Source: Oscillibacter sp. (GTDB lineage: Bacteria; Bacillota; Clostridia; Oscillospirales; Oscillospiraceae). Taken from it: DNA of 6,622 nucleotides. Made by a program: the position numbers and the translations under genes. Location: NCBI GenBank assembly GCA_017380995.1, contig JAFOCY010000053.1:1-6622 (forward strand), in the 5' to 3' direction. The notes below the pieces were generated by a model, which saw nothing but the letters and a program-made list of their open reading frames with translations, did not search any database and was not told the DNA's origin. Of the stretch, positions 1 to 6,463 are shown in pieces. Numbering within the stretch: position 1 is the first letter of the stretch; the number at the start of each line of letters is the position of its first letter.

Positions 1-453
1 AAGGCCCGCCGGGCTGCCCTCCTTCACGACTGCACCAAGCGCCTGAGTCTTTCTGAGCACCTGGCCCTTTGTGAGCAGTATGGCCTGGAGGTGGACGAGC
101 TGGAGAAGACCTCTGCGAACCTCCTCCATTCCAAGACCGCCGCGGCTCTGGCAGAGCACGTGTACGGCGAGTGCGGCGAGGTCTGTGAGGCCATCCGCTG
201 GCACACCACCGGTAAGGCGGATATGACGCTTTTGGAGAAGATCTTGTACATTGCGGACTATATCGAGCCCACCCGGAGCTTTCCCAGCGTGGAGAAGCTG
301 CGCAAAAGAGTCTATGAGGACCTGGACGCCGGGGTCCTGATGGGTATGGAAAATACCATCGCCTTGATGATGGAACGCGGCGGTCCCATCCACCCCAATA
401 CCACCGGCGCTGCTCAGGCGCTGCGCGAAAGGACAGGGAGAAACCGTGGATAA
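1..453 (+). CDS. yqeK: YqeK-family HD-domain bis(5'-nucleosyl)-tetraphosphatase, 3' part
   Basis: This reading frame is open from the left edge, so the start codon lies upstream; the last 150 residues are visible. Members of this HD family hydrolyse Ap4A symmetrically to two ADP in the cytoplasm and bind a metal pair. Visible family landmarks (numbered from the window edge) are the HD dyad in ALLHDCTK (H9, D10), LLHSKTAAALAEHVYG with H43, the WHTTG segment with H68, and the very typical ILYIADYIEPTRSFP with D86. A GTG at 91 is in frame but would lose the HD dyad, so it is not the start. The stop TAA (451-453) overlaps the next gene by 8 bases, implying translational coupling. In Firmicutes yqeK usually follows nadD and precedes rsfS; rsfS is indeed two genes on. 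Function is inferred from family; the identification is firm. Confidence 0.93.
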   Translation, partial: KARRAALLHDCTKRLSLSEHLALCEQYGLEVDELEKTSANLLHSKTAAALAEHVYGECGEVCEAIRWHTTGKADMTLLEKILYIADYIEPTRSFPSVEKLRKRVYEDLDAGVLMGMENTIALMMERGGPIHPNTTGAAQALRERTGRNRG

Positions 454-2017
454 ACAGGAAAAGGGCGGCAGCCGCCTGGAACAATACAACATTAAAAAAT
501 ACGAAAAGAAGCCCCGCTTTACCAAGGGGCAAAAGGCCCTGATGGCCGTGGCCATCCTGTTGGCGCTGGCCATCGTGATCGTGCTGGCCTGGAAGAGCGT
601 GTTCGTCCGCCCGGATGTGACCAAGCCCTCCCAGCCTTCCGCTCCCGGCAGCTCCGGCGCCGTGACGGATATCATCGACTACGGTGACGGCGTGCGCCCC
701 CGGGCAGAGGGAGAGCGCAAGAGCAAGGATTACTACACCGTCCTCGTTCTGGGCCGGGATACCGGCGGCGGCGGAAACACCGACACCATGCTCCTTGCAA
801 GCTATGACGTGACCAACCAGAAAGCCTCCGTCATGTCCATCCCCCGGGATACCATGGTGAACGTCAGCTGGGACGTGAAGAAGATCAACTCCGTCTACAA
901 TGTTTACGGCGGCGGGGAGAAGGGCCTCAAGGCCCTCTACAAGGAGATCTCCCAGCTGGTGGGCTTTGAGCCGGACTTTGAGGTCATCGTGGAGTGGGAC
1001 GCTGTGGGCCAGCTGGTGGACGCCATCGGCGGCGTGTACTTCGACGTGCCCTACAACATGGATTACCACGACCCCTACCAGGACCTGGTCATCGAACAGG
1101 CCAAGGGCTACCGGCTCCTCGCCGGCGACGATGCCATGCAGGTCATCCGCTGGCGCAAGAACGATGCAAACAGCCCCTACGGCAATGTTCAGGTGGGCGA
1201 CGACGGACGCATCAAGATCCAGCAGGACTTCCTGATGGCGGTTGTGAAGCAGCTGATGAAGGCGGAGAACGTGAAGAACATCTCCAAGATCGCCAAAGTC
1301 TTTGAGGACTGCGTGGAGACGGATATGTCCTTCCAGAACATCCTGTGGTTCGGCCAGCAGGCCCTCACCGGCGGCCTCTCCACGGAGAATATCAACTTTT
1401 TCACCATGCCCTACAAGTCCTCCAGCGCCTGGAGCCGCAGCTACCAGCAGAACCTGAGCTACGTGGTGCCCGACGCGAACGCGCTGCTGAAGATCGTCAA
1501 TGAGCAGCTCAGCCCCTTTAAGGAGGTCTTTACCCTCTCGGACCTGGATATCATGTACACCAATGCCGACGGCTCTGTGGGTTCCACCTCCGGACACCTG
1601 GAGGACGCCCAGGCCGGAAAGCCCCCTGTGAAGCCTGTAGCCAAGCCGGAGACCAACGAGCCCTCCGGGGAAAGCGGAGAGGGCGGCGAAGGCGGCGGCA
1701 GCATCGTTATCGACCCGGAGACGGGAGAAATCACCGGCGAGGGCAGCGAAGGCGTTATCTATGACCCGGAGACGGGCGTTATCACCATCCCCGGCGTGGG
1801 AGAGGTCTATATGGACCCCGAAACGGGAGAGCTGACGCTTCCGGAGGGGGAAGGCACCGTGCCCCCGGAGGAAGAAGAGCCCCCTGTCTCCCAGGAAGAA
1901 GAAATGACCCAGCCCCCTGCGGAAGAACCGGCAGAAGGATCTGAAGAACCCCCACAGGGAGAAAGCCAGGAAGATCCCGCTGAGCAGCAGAGCGCTGAAG
2001 CGGATACGGAAGAATAA
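446..2017 (+). CDS. LCP (LytR-CpsA-Psr) family cell-wall polymer ligase with repeat-bearing acidic tail
   Basis: This 523-residue protein is probably a type II membrane protein: a basic cytoplasmic N-terminus (1-30), one transmembrane helix (about 31-49), a Ser/Pro linker, then an extracellular LCP catalytic domain (about 95-355). LCP enzymes transfer undecaprenyl-linked glycopolymers such as teichoic acids or capsule onto peptidoglycan. Family motifs seen are LVLGRDTGGGGNTDTMLLAS (D105, D113), SIPRD (R134, D135), KINSVYNVYGG, GGVYFDVP, LAGDDAMQVIRWRKND (R235, R237) and GRIKIQQDF. The usual RSDTM is NTDTM here, as in a clostridial-looking subgroup. Residues 415-470 hold three 17-residue repeats centred on DPETG, followed by a Pro/Glu-rich acidic tail to the end. 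The start is GTG 446, with AGGGAG at 435-440 five bases upstream; the only other in-frame choice, ATG 542, would remove the basic flank of the membrane helix. The polymer substrate cannot be told from sequence. Confidence 0.92.
   Translation: MDKQEKGGSRLEQYNIKKYEKKPRFTKGQKALMAVAILLALAIVIVLAWKSVFVRPDVTKPSQPSAPGSSGAVTDIIDYGDGVRPRAEGERKSKDYYTVLVLGRDTGGGGNTDTMLLASYDVTNQKASVMSIPRDTMVNVSWDVKKINSVYNVYGGGEKGLKALYKEISQLVGFEPDFEVIVEWDAVGQLVDAIGGVYFDVPYNMDYHDPYQDLVIEQAKGYRLLAGDDAMQVIRWRKNDANSPYGNVQVGDDGRIKIQQDFLMAVVKQLMKAENVKNISKIAKVFEDCVETDMSFQNILWFGQQALTGGLSTENINFFTMPYKSSSAWSRSYQQNLSYVVPDANALLKIVNEQLSPFKEVFTLSDLDIMYTNADGSVGSTSGHLEDAQAGKPPVKPVAKPETNEPSGESGEGGEGGGSIVIDPETGEITGEGSEGVIYDPETGVITIPGVGEVYMDPETGELTLPEGEGTVPPEEEEPPVSQEEEMTQPPAEEPAEGSEEPPQGESQEDPAEQQSAEADTEE
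1700..1858 (+). repeat. Three tandem 51-bp (17-residue) DPETG repeats within the LCP gene
   Basis: The core Asp codons of DPETG begin at 1712, 1763 and 1814, exactly 51 bases apart. Each unit reads roughly V-I/Y-x-D-P-E-T-G-x-I/L-T followed by a Gly/Glu-rich spacer. The first two copies share gacccggagacggg exactly; the third differs at two synonymous positions. The boundaries are approximate because the spacers are degenerate. The segment lies C-terminal to the catalytic domain and should be outside the membrane. Confidence 0.85.
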
Positions 2018-2035
2018 AGAAAGGAACGGAATGCT

Positions 2036-2398
2036 ATGACACCCAAGGAAATGGCTATCATTGCCGCAAAGGCCCTGGACGAGAAGAAGGGCAAGGAGAT
2101 CTCTGCTATTGAGATCACGGACCTGACCACCATCGCAGACTATTTTGTGATCGCCAGCGGTACCTCCAACACCCAGATCAACGCCCTGTGCGGCGCTGTG
2201 GAGAAGGCCCTGCATGAGCAGGCAGGAGAAGATCCCCTGCGCCGTGAAGGCTACCGGGACGGCACCTGGGTCCTGCTGGACTACGGCTGCATCGTGATCC
2301 ACATCTTCTCTCAGGAGGCTCGGGAGTTCTACTCTCTGGAGCGCCTGTGGAACGACGGCAAGGCCCTGGACCTCTCCGAAGTCCTGACTGCTGACTGA
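2036..2398 (+). CDS. rsfS: Ribosome silencing factor RsfS (YbeB/Iojap family)
   Basis: At 120 residues this is the normal length for RsfS, a cytoplasmic protein that binds large-subunit protein uL14 and blocks subunit joining when nutrients are short. Hallmarks are TIADYFVIASGTSNTQI (residues 32-48), EGYRDGTWVLLDYG (71-84) with W78 and D82, and the C-terminal IVIHIFSQEAREFYSLERLW (86-105). Together these identify the family securely. ATG 2036 is preceded by AGGAACGGA (2022-2030) at a suitable distance, and lies 18 bases after the LCP stop, so the two are co-transcribed. An ATG five bases upstream (2031) opens only a two-codon frame. It is the last gene of its operon; a strong intrinsic terminator follows at 2527-2553. 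Confidence 0.96.
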   Translation: MTPKEMAIIAAKALDEKKGKEISAIEITDLTTIADYFVIASGTSNTQINALCGAVEKALHEQAGEDPLRREGYRDGTWVLLDYGCIVIHIFSQEAREFYSLERLWNDGKALDLSEVLTAD

Positions 2399-2429
2399 CA
2401 GCCCGGCGGGACGGGGAAGTCTGGCAACA

Positions 2430-2511
2430 ACCCCTCCGCCCCTGCGGGGCTTCGGGGAGATCGACCCCTCCGTCACGCTTCGCGTGCCACCTCCCCTGCC
2501 AGAGGGGAGAC
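2430..2511. repeat. GC-rich palindromic repeat-like element (REP/MITE-like) in the 3' UTR of rsfS
   Basis: Three short hairpins lie side by side: GCCCC (2438-2442)/GGGGC (2446-2450); CACGC (2474-2478)/GCGTG (2482-2486) around TTC; and CTCCCCT (2491-2497)/AGGGGAG (2503-2509) around GCCAG. The nonamer ACCCCTCCG occurs twice, at 2430 and 2464. The CACGCTTCGCGTG palindrome followed by CACCTCCCCT closely resembles dispersed intergenic repeats I know from gut Clostridia genomes, but only one copy is in this window, so its repetitive nature is from memory rather than shown. No coding potential is supported. Confidence 0.5.
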
Positions 2512-2526
2512 AAGGTATAAAAAAGA

Positions 2527-2553
2527 GGGAATGCTCAGGCATTCCCTTTTTTT
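2527..2553 (+). terminator. Intrinsic terminator of the yqeK-LCP-rsfS operon
   Basis: A perfect 8-bp stem, GGGAATGC (2527-2534) with GCATTCCC (2539-2546), closes a TCAG loop and runs straight into seven T residues (2547-2553). An A-rich tract (2519-2524) on the 5' side would supply the U-tract on the other strand, so it could act in both directions. Nothing is encoded on the minus strand nearby, so its main role is to end the rsfS operon. Confidence 0.93.
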
Positions 2554-2562
2554 ATTTAGTTA

Positions 2563-2601
2563 CCCCGGCAGGAGCCGGGGAGGGGGCCGCTTCGCTGCCC
2601 C
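2563..2601. repeat. Pair of GC-rich hairpins between terminator and promoter
   Basis: CCCCGGC (2563-2569) pairs with GCCGGGG (2574-2580) across AGGA. Immediately after, GGGGC (2583-2587) pairs with GCCCC (2597-2601) around a loop with an inner GC/GC pair. No T-run follows, so this is not an obvious terminator. It may be a degenerate relative of the repeat segment at 2430-2511, or a transcription-read-through barrier. Its role is unknown. Confidence 0.45.
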
Positions 2602-2638
2602 ATTCTTTATATAGCAGATTTGTCAAGCGCAAAACAAG

Positions 2639-2680
2639 GCCACTTTTCAACATTTGGAGAAAGTCCTTGACAAAAGTGGC
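2639..2680. promoter_or_regulatory. Inverted repeat spanning the -35 element, possible operator
   Basis: GCCACTTTT (2639-2647) is the exact reverse complement of AAAAGTGGC (2672-2680). The arms extend inward as CAA (2648-2650) against TTG (2667-2669), with two bases bulged. The downstream arm overlaps the end of the -35 TTGACA, so a bound dimer would block RNA polymerase. The sequence matches no operator I can name. Because this precedes the likely start of transcription, it would act as DNA rather than RNA. Confidence 0.4.
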
Positions 2681-2695
2681 AAAGAAACATAAAAT
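2667..2695 (+). promoter_or_regulatory. SigA-type promoter of the T-box / acyltransferase / leuS operon
   Basis: A consensus -35 TTGACA (2667-2672) is followed by 17 bases and a -10 TAAAAT (2690-2695). Transcription should begin near 2702, a few bases before the T-box Stem I (from about 2707). The surrounding stretch 2603-2710 is markedly A/T-rich compared with the rest of the window. Confidence 0.85.
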
Positions 2696-2706
2696 AAGCC
2701 TATTGT

Positions 2707-2968
2707 TAAAGACGATGATGGGAAGAAAGACAGGTATTCCTGCCCTCAGAGAGCCGGCGGTCGCTGCGAGCCGGTGGGGGAGACCTGTGGATGACTGCTC
2801 CCGGAGTTTTTCGCCCCAACGCCCAGGCAAGTAGGACGAAACGGCGGCCCCGTTACAGGCTGGATCGAGAAGATCACTGAGGGCTGTCCGGGTGACCGGC
2901 GGCTGAATCAGGGTGGTATCACGTAAGGCTTTACGTCCCTGACCGTTTTGGCGGTCAGGGACGTTTTT
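2707..2968 (+). ncRNA. T-box riboswitch, leucine type (specifier CUG)
   Basis: All canonical parts are visible. The Stem I base is AAGAC/GTTTT with a K-turn (GA 2717-2718 against GA 2804-2805). The lower helix is TGGGA (2719-2723)/TCCCG (2799-2803), then the specifier loop, then helix ACAGGT (2730-2735)/ACCTGT (2783-2788). The AGAGAG bulge is at 2748-2753, and the apical helix is CCGGC/GCCGG (2754-2774). A middle region follows with AGTAGG and AACGG/CCGTT (2830-2854), then Stem III (2883-2903). The antiterminator pairs TCAGGG (2908-2913) with CCCTGA (2937-2942) and ACGT (2921-2924) with ACGT (2933-2936), leaving bulge TGGTATC (2914-2920). By position relative to B. subtilis glyQS, the specifier is CTG at 2795-2797, one base before the lower helix: leucine. 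Uncharged tRNA-Leu should bind and permit read-through into the acyltransferase and leuS. Confidence 0.95.
2933..2968 (+). terminator. T-box-controlled terminator
   Basis: A perfect 13-bp stem joins 2933-2945 (ACGTCCCTGACCG) to 2952-2964 around a TTTTGG loop and ends in five T residues (2964-2968). Its 5' arm (2933-2942) is the same strand used by the T-box antiterminator, so the two structures exclude each other. This is the expected switch: termination when tRNA-Leu is charged, antitermination when it is not. Confidence 0.95.
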
Positions 2969-2974
2969 GCATAC

Positions 2975-2980
2975 AGGAGG
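2975..2980 (+). promoter_or_regulatory. RBS deciding the acyltransferase start
   Basis: AGGAGG, a perfect Shine-Dalgarno core, ends six bases before GTG 2987. It lies just downstream of the T-box terminator's T-run, so it is transcribed only after antitermination. It rules out the longer frame from TTG 2948, which would begin inside the terminator loop. Confidence 0.9.
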
Positions 2981-2986
2981 GAAGAC

Positions 2987-4012
2987 GTGGGATACAAGGC
3001 TTTGAGCCGCTACCGCTCGGAACTGATGGGCGCTGCGATGCTGTGGGTCATGTGCTTCCATGCCATCGACCTGGACCTGGGCGTGGAGGCTTTGAACTTC
3101 CTCCGGGCAGCGGGCTTTGGCGGCGTGGATATCTTTATTTTGCTCTCCTCCATGGGCCTGGTGATGAGTTTGGAGCGCCGCCCTATGGAATATGGGGACT
3201 TTATGCGCCGGCGGGCAAAGCGCATCATGCCGGAATATCTCCTCATCATGATCCCTTATACCGTGTTTCTCCACTTTTATAAGGCGGTGCCCTGGTCGGC
3301 GGTCCTTTGGAACGGACTGCTGCTCAATTACTGGGTCCACTGCGCGGGAAGCTTCAACTGGTATATCTCCGGCGCCATGACCTTCTACGCAATCACCCCG
3401 CCTTTTCATGTCCGCTTCAAGGCCTCCCGCCGCCGGGAGCTGACCGCTGCCTTCTGGGTCCTGACAGGGCTTGCTGCCTGCCAGCTGATCATGCAGGAGG
3501 GATATTGGCAGTATGTGGATGTATTTTACCGCTTCCCCACCTTTATCTTAGGTATCCTCCTGGGATTCTACGTGACGGAGGATAGGAAGCTCGGGAAAAA
3601 GGACATCCTCTTCTGGGCCGGCTGGATGGCCCTGGGGCTTTTGTATCTGTCCCAATCCATGGCCCGGCGGACAGGAGAGGGATTCCGCCTGCATTTGCCT
3701 TTATGCCACCTGTTTCTCTTTACCACGGTGCCCATGTGCCTGACCATCTGCGCGGCCTTTGAGAAGCTGCCCCTTGGATGGCTGCAAAGGCCCCTTAAGA
3801 AGATCGGCGAGTGCAGCCTGGAGATCTATCTCTTCAATGCCAGCATCTTTACCCAGGTGGAGCTGCTGCGAAAATTCGTATCCTTTGGCCCCAGCAACCG
3901 CCTGTATTATCTCATCATGTTCACGGTGAACATTGCCCTGGGCATTGCCTTCCATCATCTGATGGAGCGCTTCGCCCCCCAAAAACGCTTACAAAAAAGT
4001 ATTTCCGGATAA
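2987..4012 (+). CDS. Acyltransferase-3 (AT3/OafA-like) family integral membrane protein
   Basis: This 341-residue polytopic membrane protein has about ten hydrophobic segments. AT3 proteins move acyl groups, often acetyl, across the membrane onto extracellular polysaccharides, peptidoglycan or lipids. Family features are RSELMGAAMLWVMCFHA near the N-terminus (H25 would be the conserved His), GFGGVDIFILLSSMGLV (43-59, the GVDxFFxLSG-type motif), RRRAKRIMPEY (74-84, the RRxxRIxPxY-type motif), FNWYISGAMTFY (123-134) and IGECSLEIYLFN (273-284). The GTG start is chosen from its RBS at 2975-2980. It is the first gene after the leucine T-box and ends 24 bases before leuS with no terminator between, so both should respond to tRNA-Leu charging. 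Codon choice is somewhat less biased than in leuS, which may reflect lower expression or later acquisition. The acceptor substrate is unknown; the nearby LCP gene is a separate transcription unit. Confidence 0.85.
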   Translation: MGYKALSRYRSELMGAAMLWVMCFHAIDLDLGVEALNFLRAAGFGGVDIFILLSSMGLVMSLERRPMEYGDFMRRRAKRIMPEYLLIMIPYTVFLHFYKAVPWSAVLWNGLLLNYWVHCAGSFNWYISGAMTFYAITPPFHVRFKASRRRELTAAFWVLTGLAACQLIMQEGYWQYVDVFYRFPTFILGILLGFYVTEDRKLGKKDILFWAGWMALGLLYLSQSMARRTGEGFRLHLPLCHLFLFTTVPMCLTICAAFEKLPLGWLQRPLKKIGECSLEIYLFNASIFTQVELLRKFVSFGPSNRLYYLIMFTVNIALGIAFHHLMERFAPQKRLQKSISG

Positions 4013-4024
4013 AGAAATCAAATG

Positions 4025-4030
4025 AAGGAG
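4025..4030 (+). promoter_or_regulatory. RBS deciding the leuS start
   Basis: AAGGAG ends six bases before ATG 4037. An in-frame ATG at 4022 lies upstream of this RBS and has no good site of its own. Starting at 4037 also gives the usual LeuRS N-terminus, [12 protein letters not shown]. Confidence 0.88.
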
Positions 4031-4036
4031 AGAGTT

Positions 4037-6463
4037 ATGAAGTACGATTTTACTGCCATTGAGAAAAAGTGGCAAGCTAAGTGGCTGGAAGAAAAGCCCT
4101 TCACCGCCGTCACCGACGACAAGACCCGGGAGAAGTTTTACGGCCTGATCGAGTTCCCCTATCCCTCTGCGCAGGGCCTCCACGTGGGTCACGCCCGTCC
4201 CTTCACCGCTATGGACATCATCTGCCGCAAGAAGCGGATGCAGGGCTACAACGTGCTCTTCCCCATGGGTTATGACGCTTTCGGCCTGCCCACCGAGAAC
4301 TTCGCCATCAAGAATAAGATCCATCCCGCCAAGGTGACCCACGACAACGTGGCCAACTTCCGCCGCCAGCTGCAGGCTCTGGGCTATTCTTTCGACTGGG
4401 ACCGCGAGGTCAACACCACCGACCCCTCCTACTACAAGTGGACCCAGTGGATCTTCCTGCAGCTTTATAAGAAGGGCCTTGCCTACAAGGCCTCCATGCC
4501 TGTCAACTGGTGTACCAGCTGCAAGATCGTTCTGGCCAACGAAGAGGTCGTGGACGGCGGCTGCGAGCGCTGCGGCAGCGAGGTCATCCGCAAGGAGAAG
4601 AGCCAGTGGATGCTGGCCATCACCAAGTACGCCGACCGCCTGATCGACGACCTGGAGGATGTGGACTATATCAACCGCGTCAAGATCCAGCAGCGCAACT
4701 GGATCGGCCGCAGTGAGGGTACCGAGCTGAACTTCGGCACCACCCTGGGCGAGACCCTCACCGTTTACACCACCCGCTGCGATACCCTCTTCGGCGTGAC
4801 CTACATGGTGGTCTCTCCCGAGCATCCCTGCCTGGATAAGTGGAAGGACTCCATCACCAACTGGGAGGCCGTTTCCGCCTACAAGGATGAGGCCGCCCGC
4901 AAGTCCGACTTTGAGCGCAGCGAGCTGAATAAGGACAAGACCGGCGTCCGCCTGGAGGGCATTGCTGCCATCAACCCCGCCACCAAGGAGCAGATCCCTC
5001 TCTTTGTTTCTGACTATGTCCTCATGTCCTACGGCACCGGCGCCGTCATGGGCGTGCCCGGCCACGACCAGCGTGACTGGGAGTTTGCCACCAAGTTCGG
5101 CCTGCCCATCATCGAGGTGGTCAAGGGCGGCGACATCACCAAGGAAGCCTTTACCCTCAAGGACGATACCGGCATCATGGTCAACTCCGGTTTCCTGGAC
5201 GGCATGACCGTTAAGGAGGCCATCCCCGCCATGAAGGAGTGGGTCACCAAGGAGGGCCTGGGCCAGTCCAAGACCAACTACAAGCTCCGTGACTGGGTCT
5301 TCTCCCGTCAGCGTTATTGGGGCGAGCCCATCCCCCTGGTCAACTGCGAGAAGTGCGGCTGGGTGCCCCTGCCCGAGGACCAGCTCCCCCTGCTGCTGCC
5401 GGAGGTGGATTCTTACGAAGTGACCGATACCGGCGAATCCCCCCTGTCCAAGATGACCGACTGGGTCAACACCACCTGCCCCTGCTGCGGAGGTCCTGCC
5501 AAGCGCGAGACCGATACCATGCCCCAGTGGGCCGGCTCCAGCTGGTACTTCCTGCGTTATATGGACGCACACAACGACAAGGAACTGGTTTCCAAGGAAG
5601 CCGAGCAGTACTGGGGTCCTGTGGATTGGTACAACGGCGGTATGGAGCACACCACGCTGCATCTGCTCTATTCCCGTTTCTGGCATAAGTTCCTCTATGA
5701 TATCGGCGTGGTCTCTACCAAGGAGCCTTACGCCAAGCGCACCAGCCACGGCATGATCCTGGGCGAGGGCGGCATCAAAATGTCCAAGTCCCGCGGCAAC
5801 GTGGTCAACCCCACCGACGTCATCGCCGAGTACGGCGCCGACACCATGCGTCTTTATATCATGTTCGTGGGCGACTTCGAGAAGGCTGCCACCTGGTCCA
5901 CCGAGGCTGTGAAGGGCTCCAAGCGCTTCCTGGACCGCGTGTGGAACCTGGCCGAGAGCGCAAGTGAAAGCTACGAGGAGTCCGAGGCCAACCAGCCCAT
6001 CCTCCACAAGACCATTAAGAAGGTCACCTCTGACGTGGACGACCTGAAGCTCAACACCGCCATCGCCTCCCTCATGACCATGGTCAACGAGATGGCCGCC
6101 AACGGCGCTACCCGCGGCGATATGCGCACTCTGCTGCTGCTCCTGAGCCCCTTTGCTCCCCACATCGTGGAAGAGCTGTGGGAGATGCTGGGCTTTGCCG
6201 CTAAGGAAGGCAAGATGGCCTGCCAGACCGATTGGCCCGTCTATGACGAGTCCAAGACCGTTGCCTCCACCGTGGAGATGGCCGTCCAGGTTAACGGCAA
6301 GCTGAAGGGCTCCATCAAGATGCCCGTGGACAGCGCCGAGGAAGCTGTGGTCGCCGAGGCCATGAAGGTGGAGAAGGTGGCGAAGGCCGTCGAGGGCATG
6401 AAGCTGGTGAAGACCATTCACGTCAAGAACCGCCTGGTGAACCTGATCGTCAAGCCTCAGTAA
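4037..6463 (+). CDS. leuS: Leucyl-tRNA synthetase
   Basis: The 808-residue class I synthetase charges tRNA-Leu with leucine in the cytoplasm. In order: Rossmann fold with the HIGH signature as HVGH (49-52); a four-Cys zinc site C159, C162, C176, C179; the CP1 editing domain (about 225-415) with TTRCDTLFG (245-253) and [13 protein letters not shown], whose D344 matches the conserved editing Asp; a second Cys cluster C437, C440, C481, C484; [14 protein letters not shown] (495-508); KMSKS (581-585); the anticodon-binding helical domain (about 615-735); and a C-terminal domain ending in [13 protein letters not shown]. Length is normal for the shorter bacterial form. [17 protein letters not shown] is diagnostic for LeuRS over IleRS or ValRS. 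Codon use is strongly biased, as for a highly expressed gene. The leucine T-box upstream of the preceding gene is its expected control element; no separate promoter is evident in the 24-base gap. Confidence 0.98.
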   Translation: MKYDFTAIEKKWQAKWLEEKPFTAVTDDKTREKFYGLIEFPYPSAQGLHVGHARPFTAMDIICRKKRMQGYNVLFPMGYDAFGLPTENFAIKNKIHPAKVTHDNVANFRRQLQALGYSFDWDREVNTTDPSYYKWTQWIFLQLYKKGLAYKASMPVNWCTSCKIVLANEEVVDGGCERCGSEVIRKEKSQWMLAITKYADRLIDDLEDVDYINRVKIQQRNWIGRSEGTELNFGTTLGETLTVYTTRCDTLFGVTYMVVSPEHPCLDKWKDSITNWEAVSAYKDEAARKSDFERSELNKDKTGVRLEGIAAINPATKEQIPLFVSDYVLMSYGTGAVMGVPGHDQRDWEFATKFGLPIIEVVKGGDITKEAFTLKDDTGIMVNSGFLDGMTVKEAIPAMKEWVTKEGLGQSKTNYKLRDWVFSRQRYWGEPIPLVNCEKCGWVPLPEDQLPLLLPEVDSYEVTDTGESPLSKMTDWVNTTCPCCGGPAKRETDTMPQWAGSSWYFLRYMDAHNDKELVSKEAEQYWGPVDWYNGGMEHTTLHLLYSRFWHKFLYDIGVVSTKEPYAKRTSHGMILGEGGIKMSKSRGNVVNPTDVIAEYGADTMRLYIMFVGDFEKAATWSTEAVKGSKRFLDRVWNLAESASESYEESEANQPILHKTIKKVTSDVDDLKLNTAIASLMTMVNEMAANGATRGDMRTLLLLLSPFAPHIVEELWEMLGFAAKEGKMACQTDWPVYDESKTVASTVEMAVQVNGKLKGSIKMPVDSAEEAVVAEAMKVEKVAKAVEGMKLVKTIHVKNRLVNLIVKPQ

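Noticed and set aside
900..1305. Two overlapping plus-strand open frames inside the LCP gene
   Set aside because: They are Arg/Ser/Thr/Pro-rich alternate-frame products of a GC-rich gene whose LCP motifs are continuous in the real frame.
1700..1858. CRISPR-like array from 51-bp periodicity
   Set aside because: The periodicity is within an open reading frame, encodes a protein repeat, and the shared DNA is only about 14 bases with no unique spacers of constant type.
2031..2039. ATG at 2031 as an alternative rsfS start or leader peptide
   Set aside because: It is out of frame with rsfS and reaches a stop after two codons (ATG CTA TGA).
2605..2630. Possible divergent minus-strand promoter with TTGACA at 2626-2621
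   Set aside because: No -10-like hexamer lies at 16-18 bases; TATATA is only about seven bases away, and no minus-strand gene follows.
2484..2834. Plus-strand open frame over the repeat, terminator and Stem I
   Set aside because: It would translate through a strong terminator and the T-box Stem I, and has no convincing RBS.
2948..2986. Upstream TTG start for the acyltransferase
   Set aside because: TTG 2948 lies in the loop of the T-box terminator and has no RBS; GTG 2987 has AGGAGG at ideal spacing.
2552..3409. Minus-strand open frame of 285 codons across the T-box and the acyltransferase start
   Set aside because: It runs through the T-box leader, promoter and terminators, and its product resembles no family; it is a shadow of RNA structure and coding sequence on the other strand.
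4022..4036. Upstream ATG start for leuS
   Set aside because: It precedes the AAGGAG site that serves ATG 4037 and adds five residues not typical of LeuRS.
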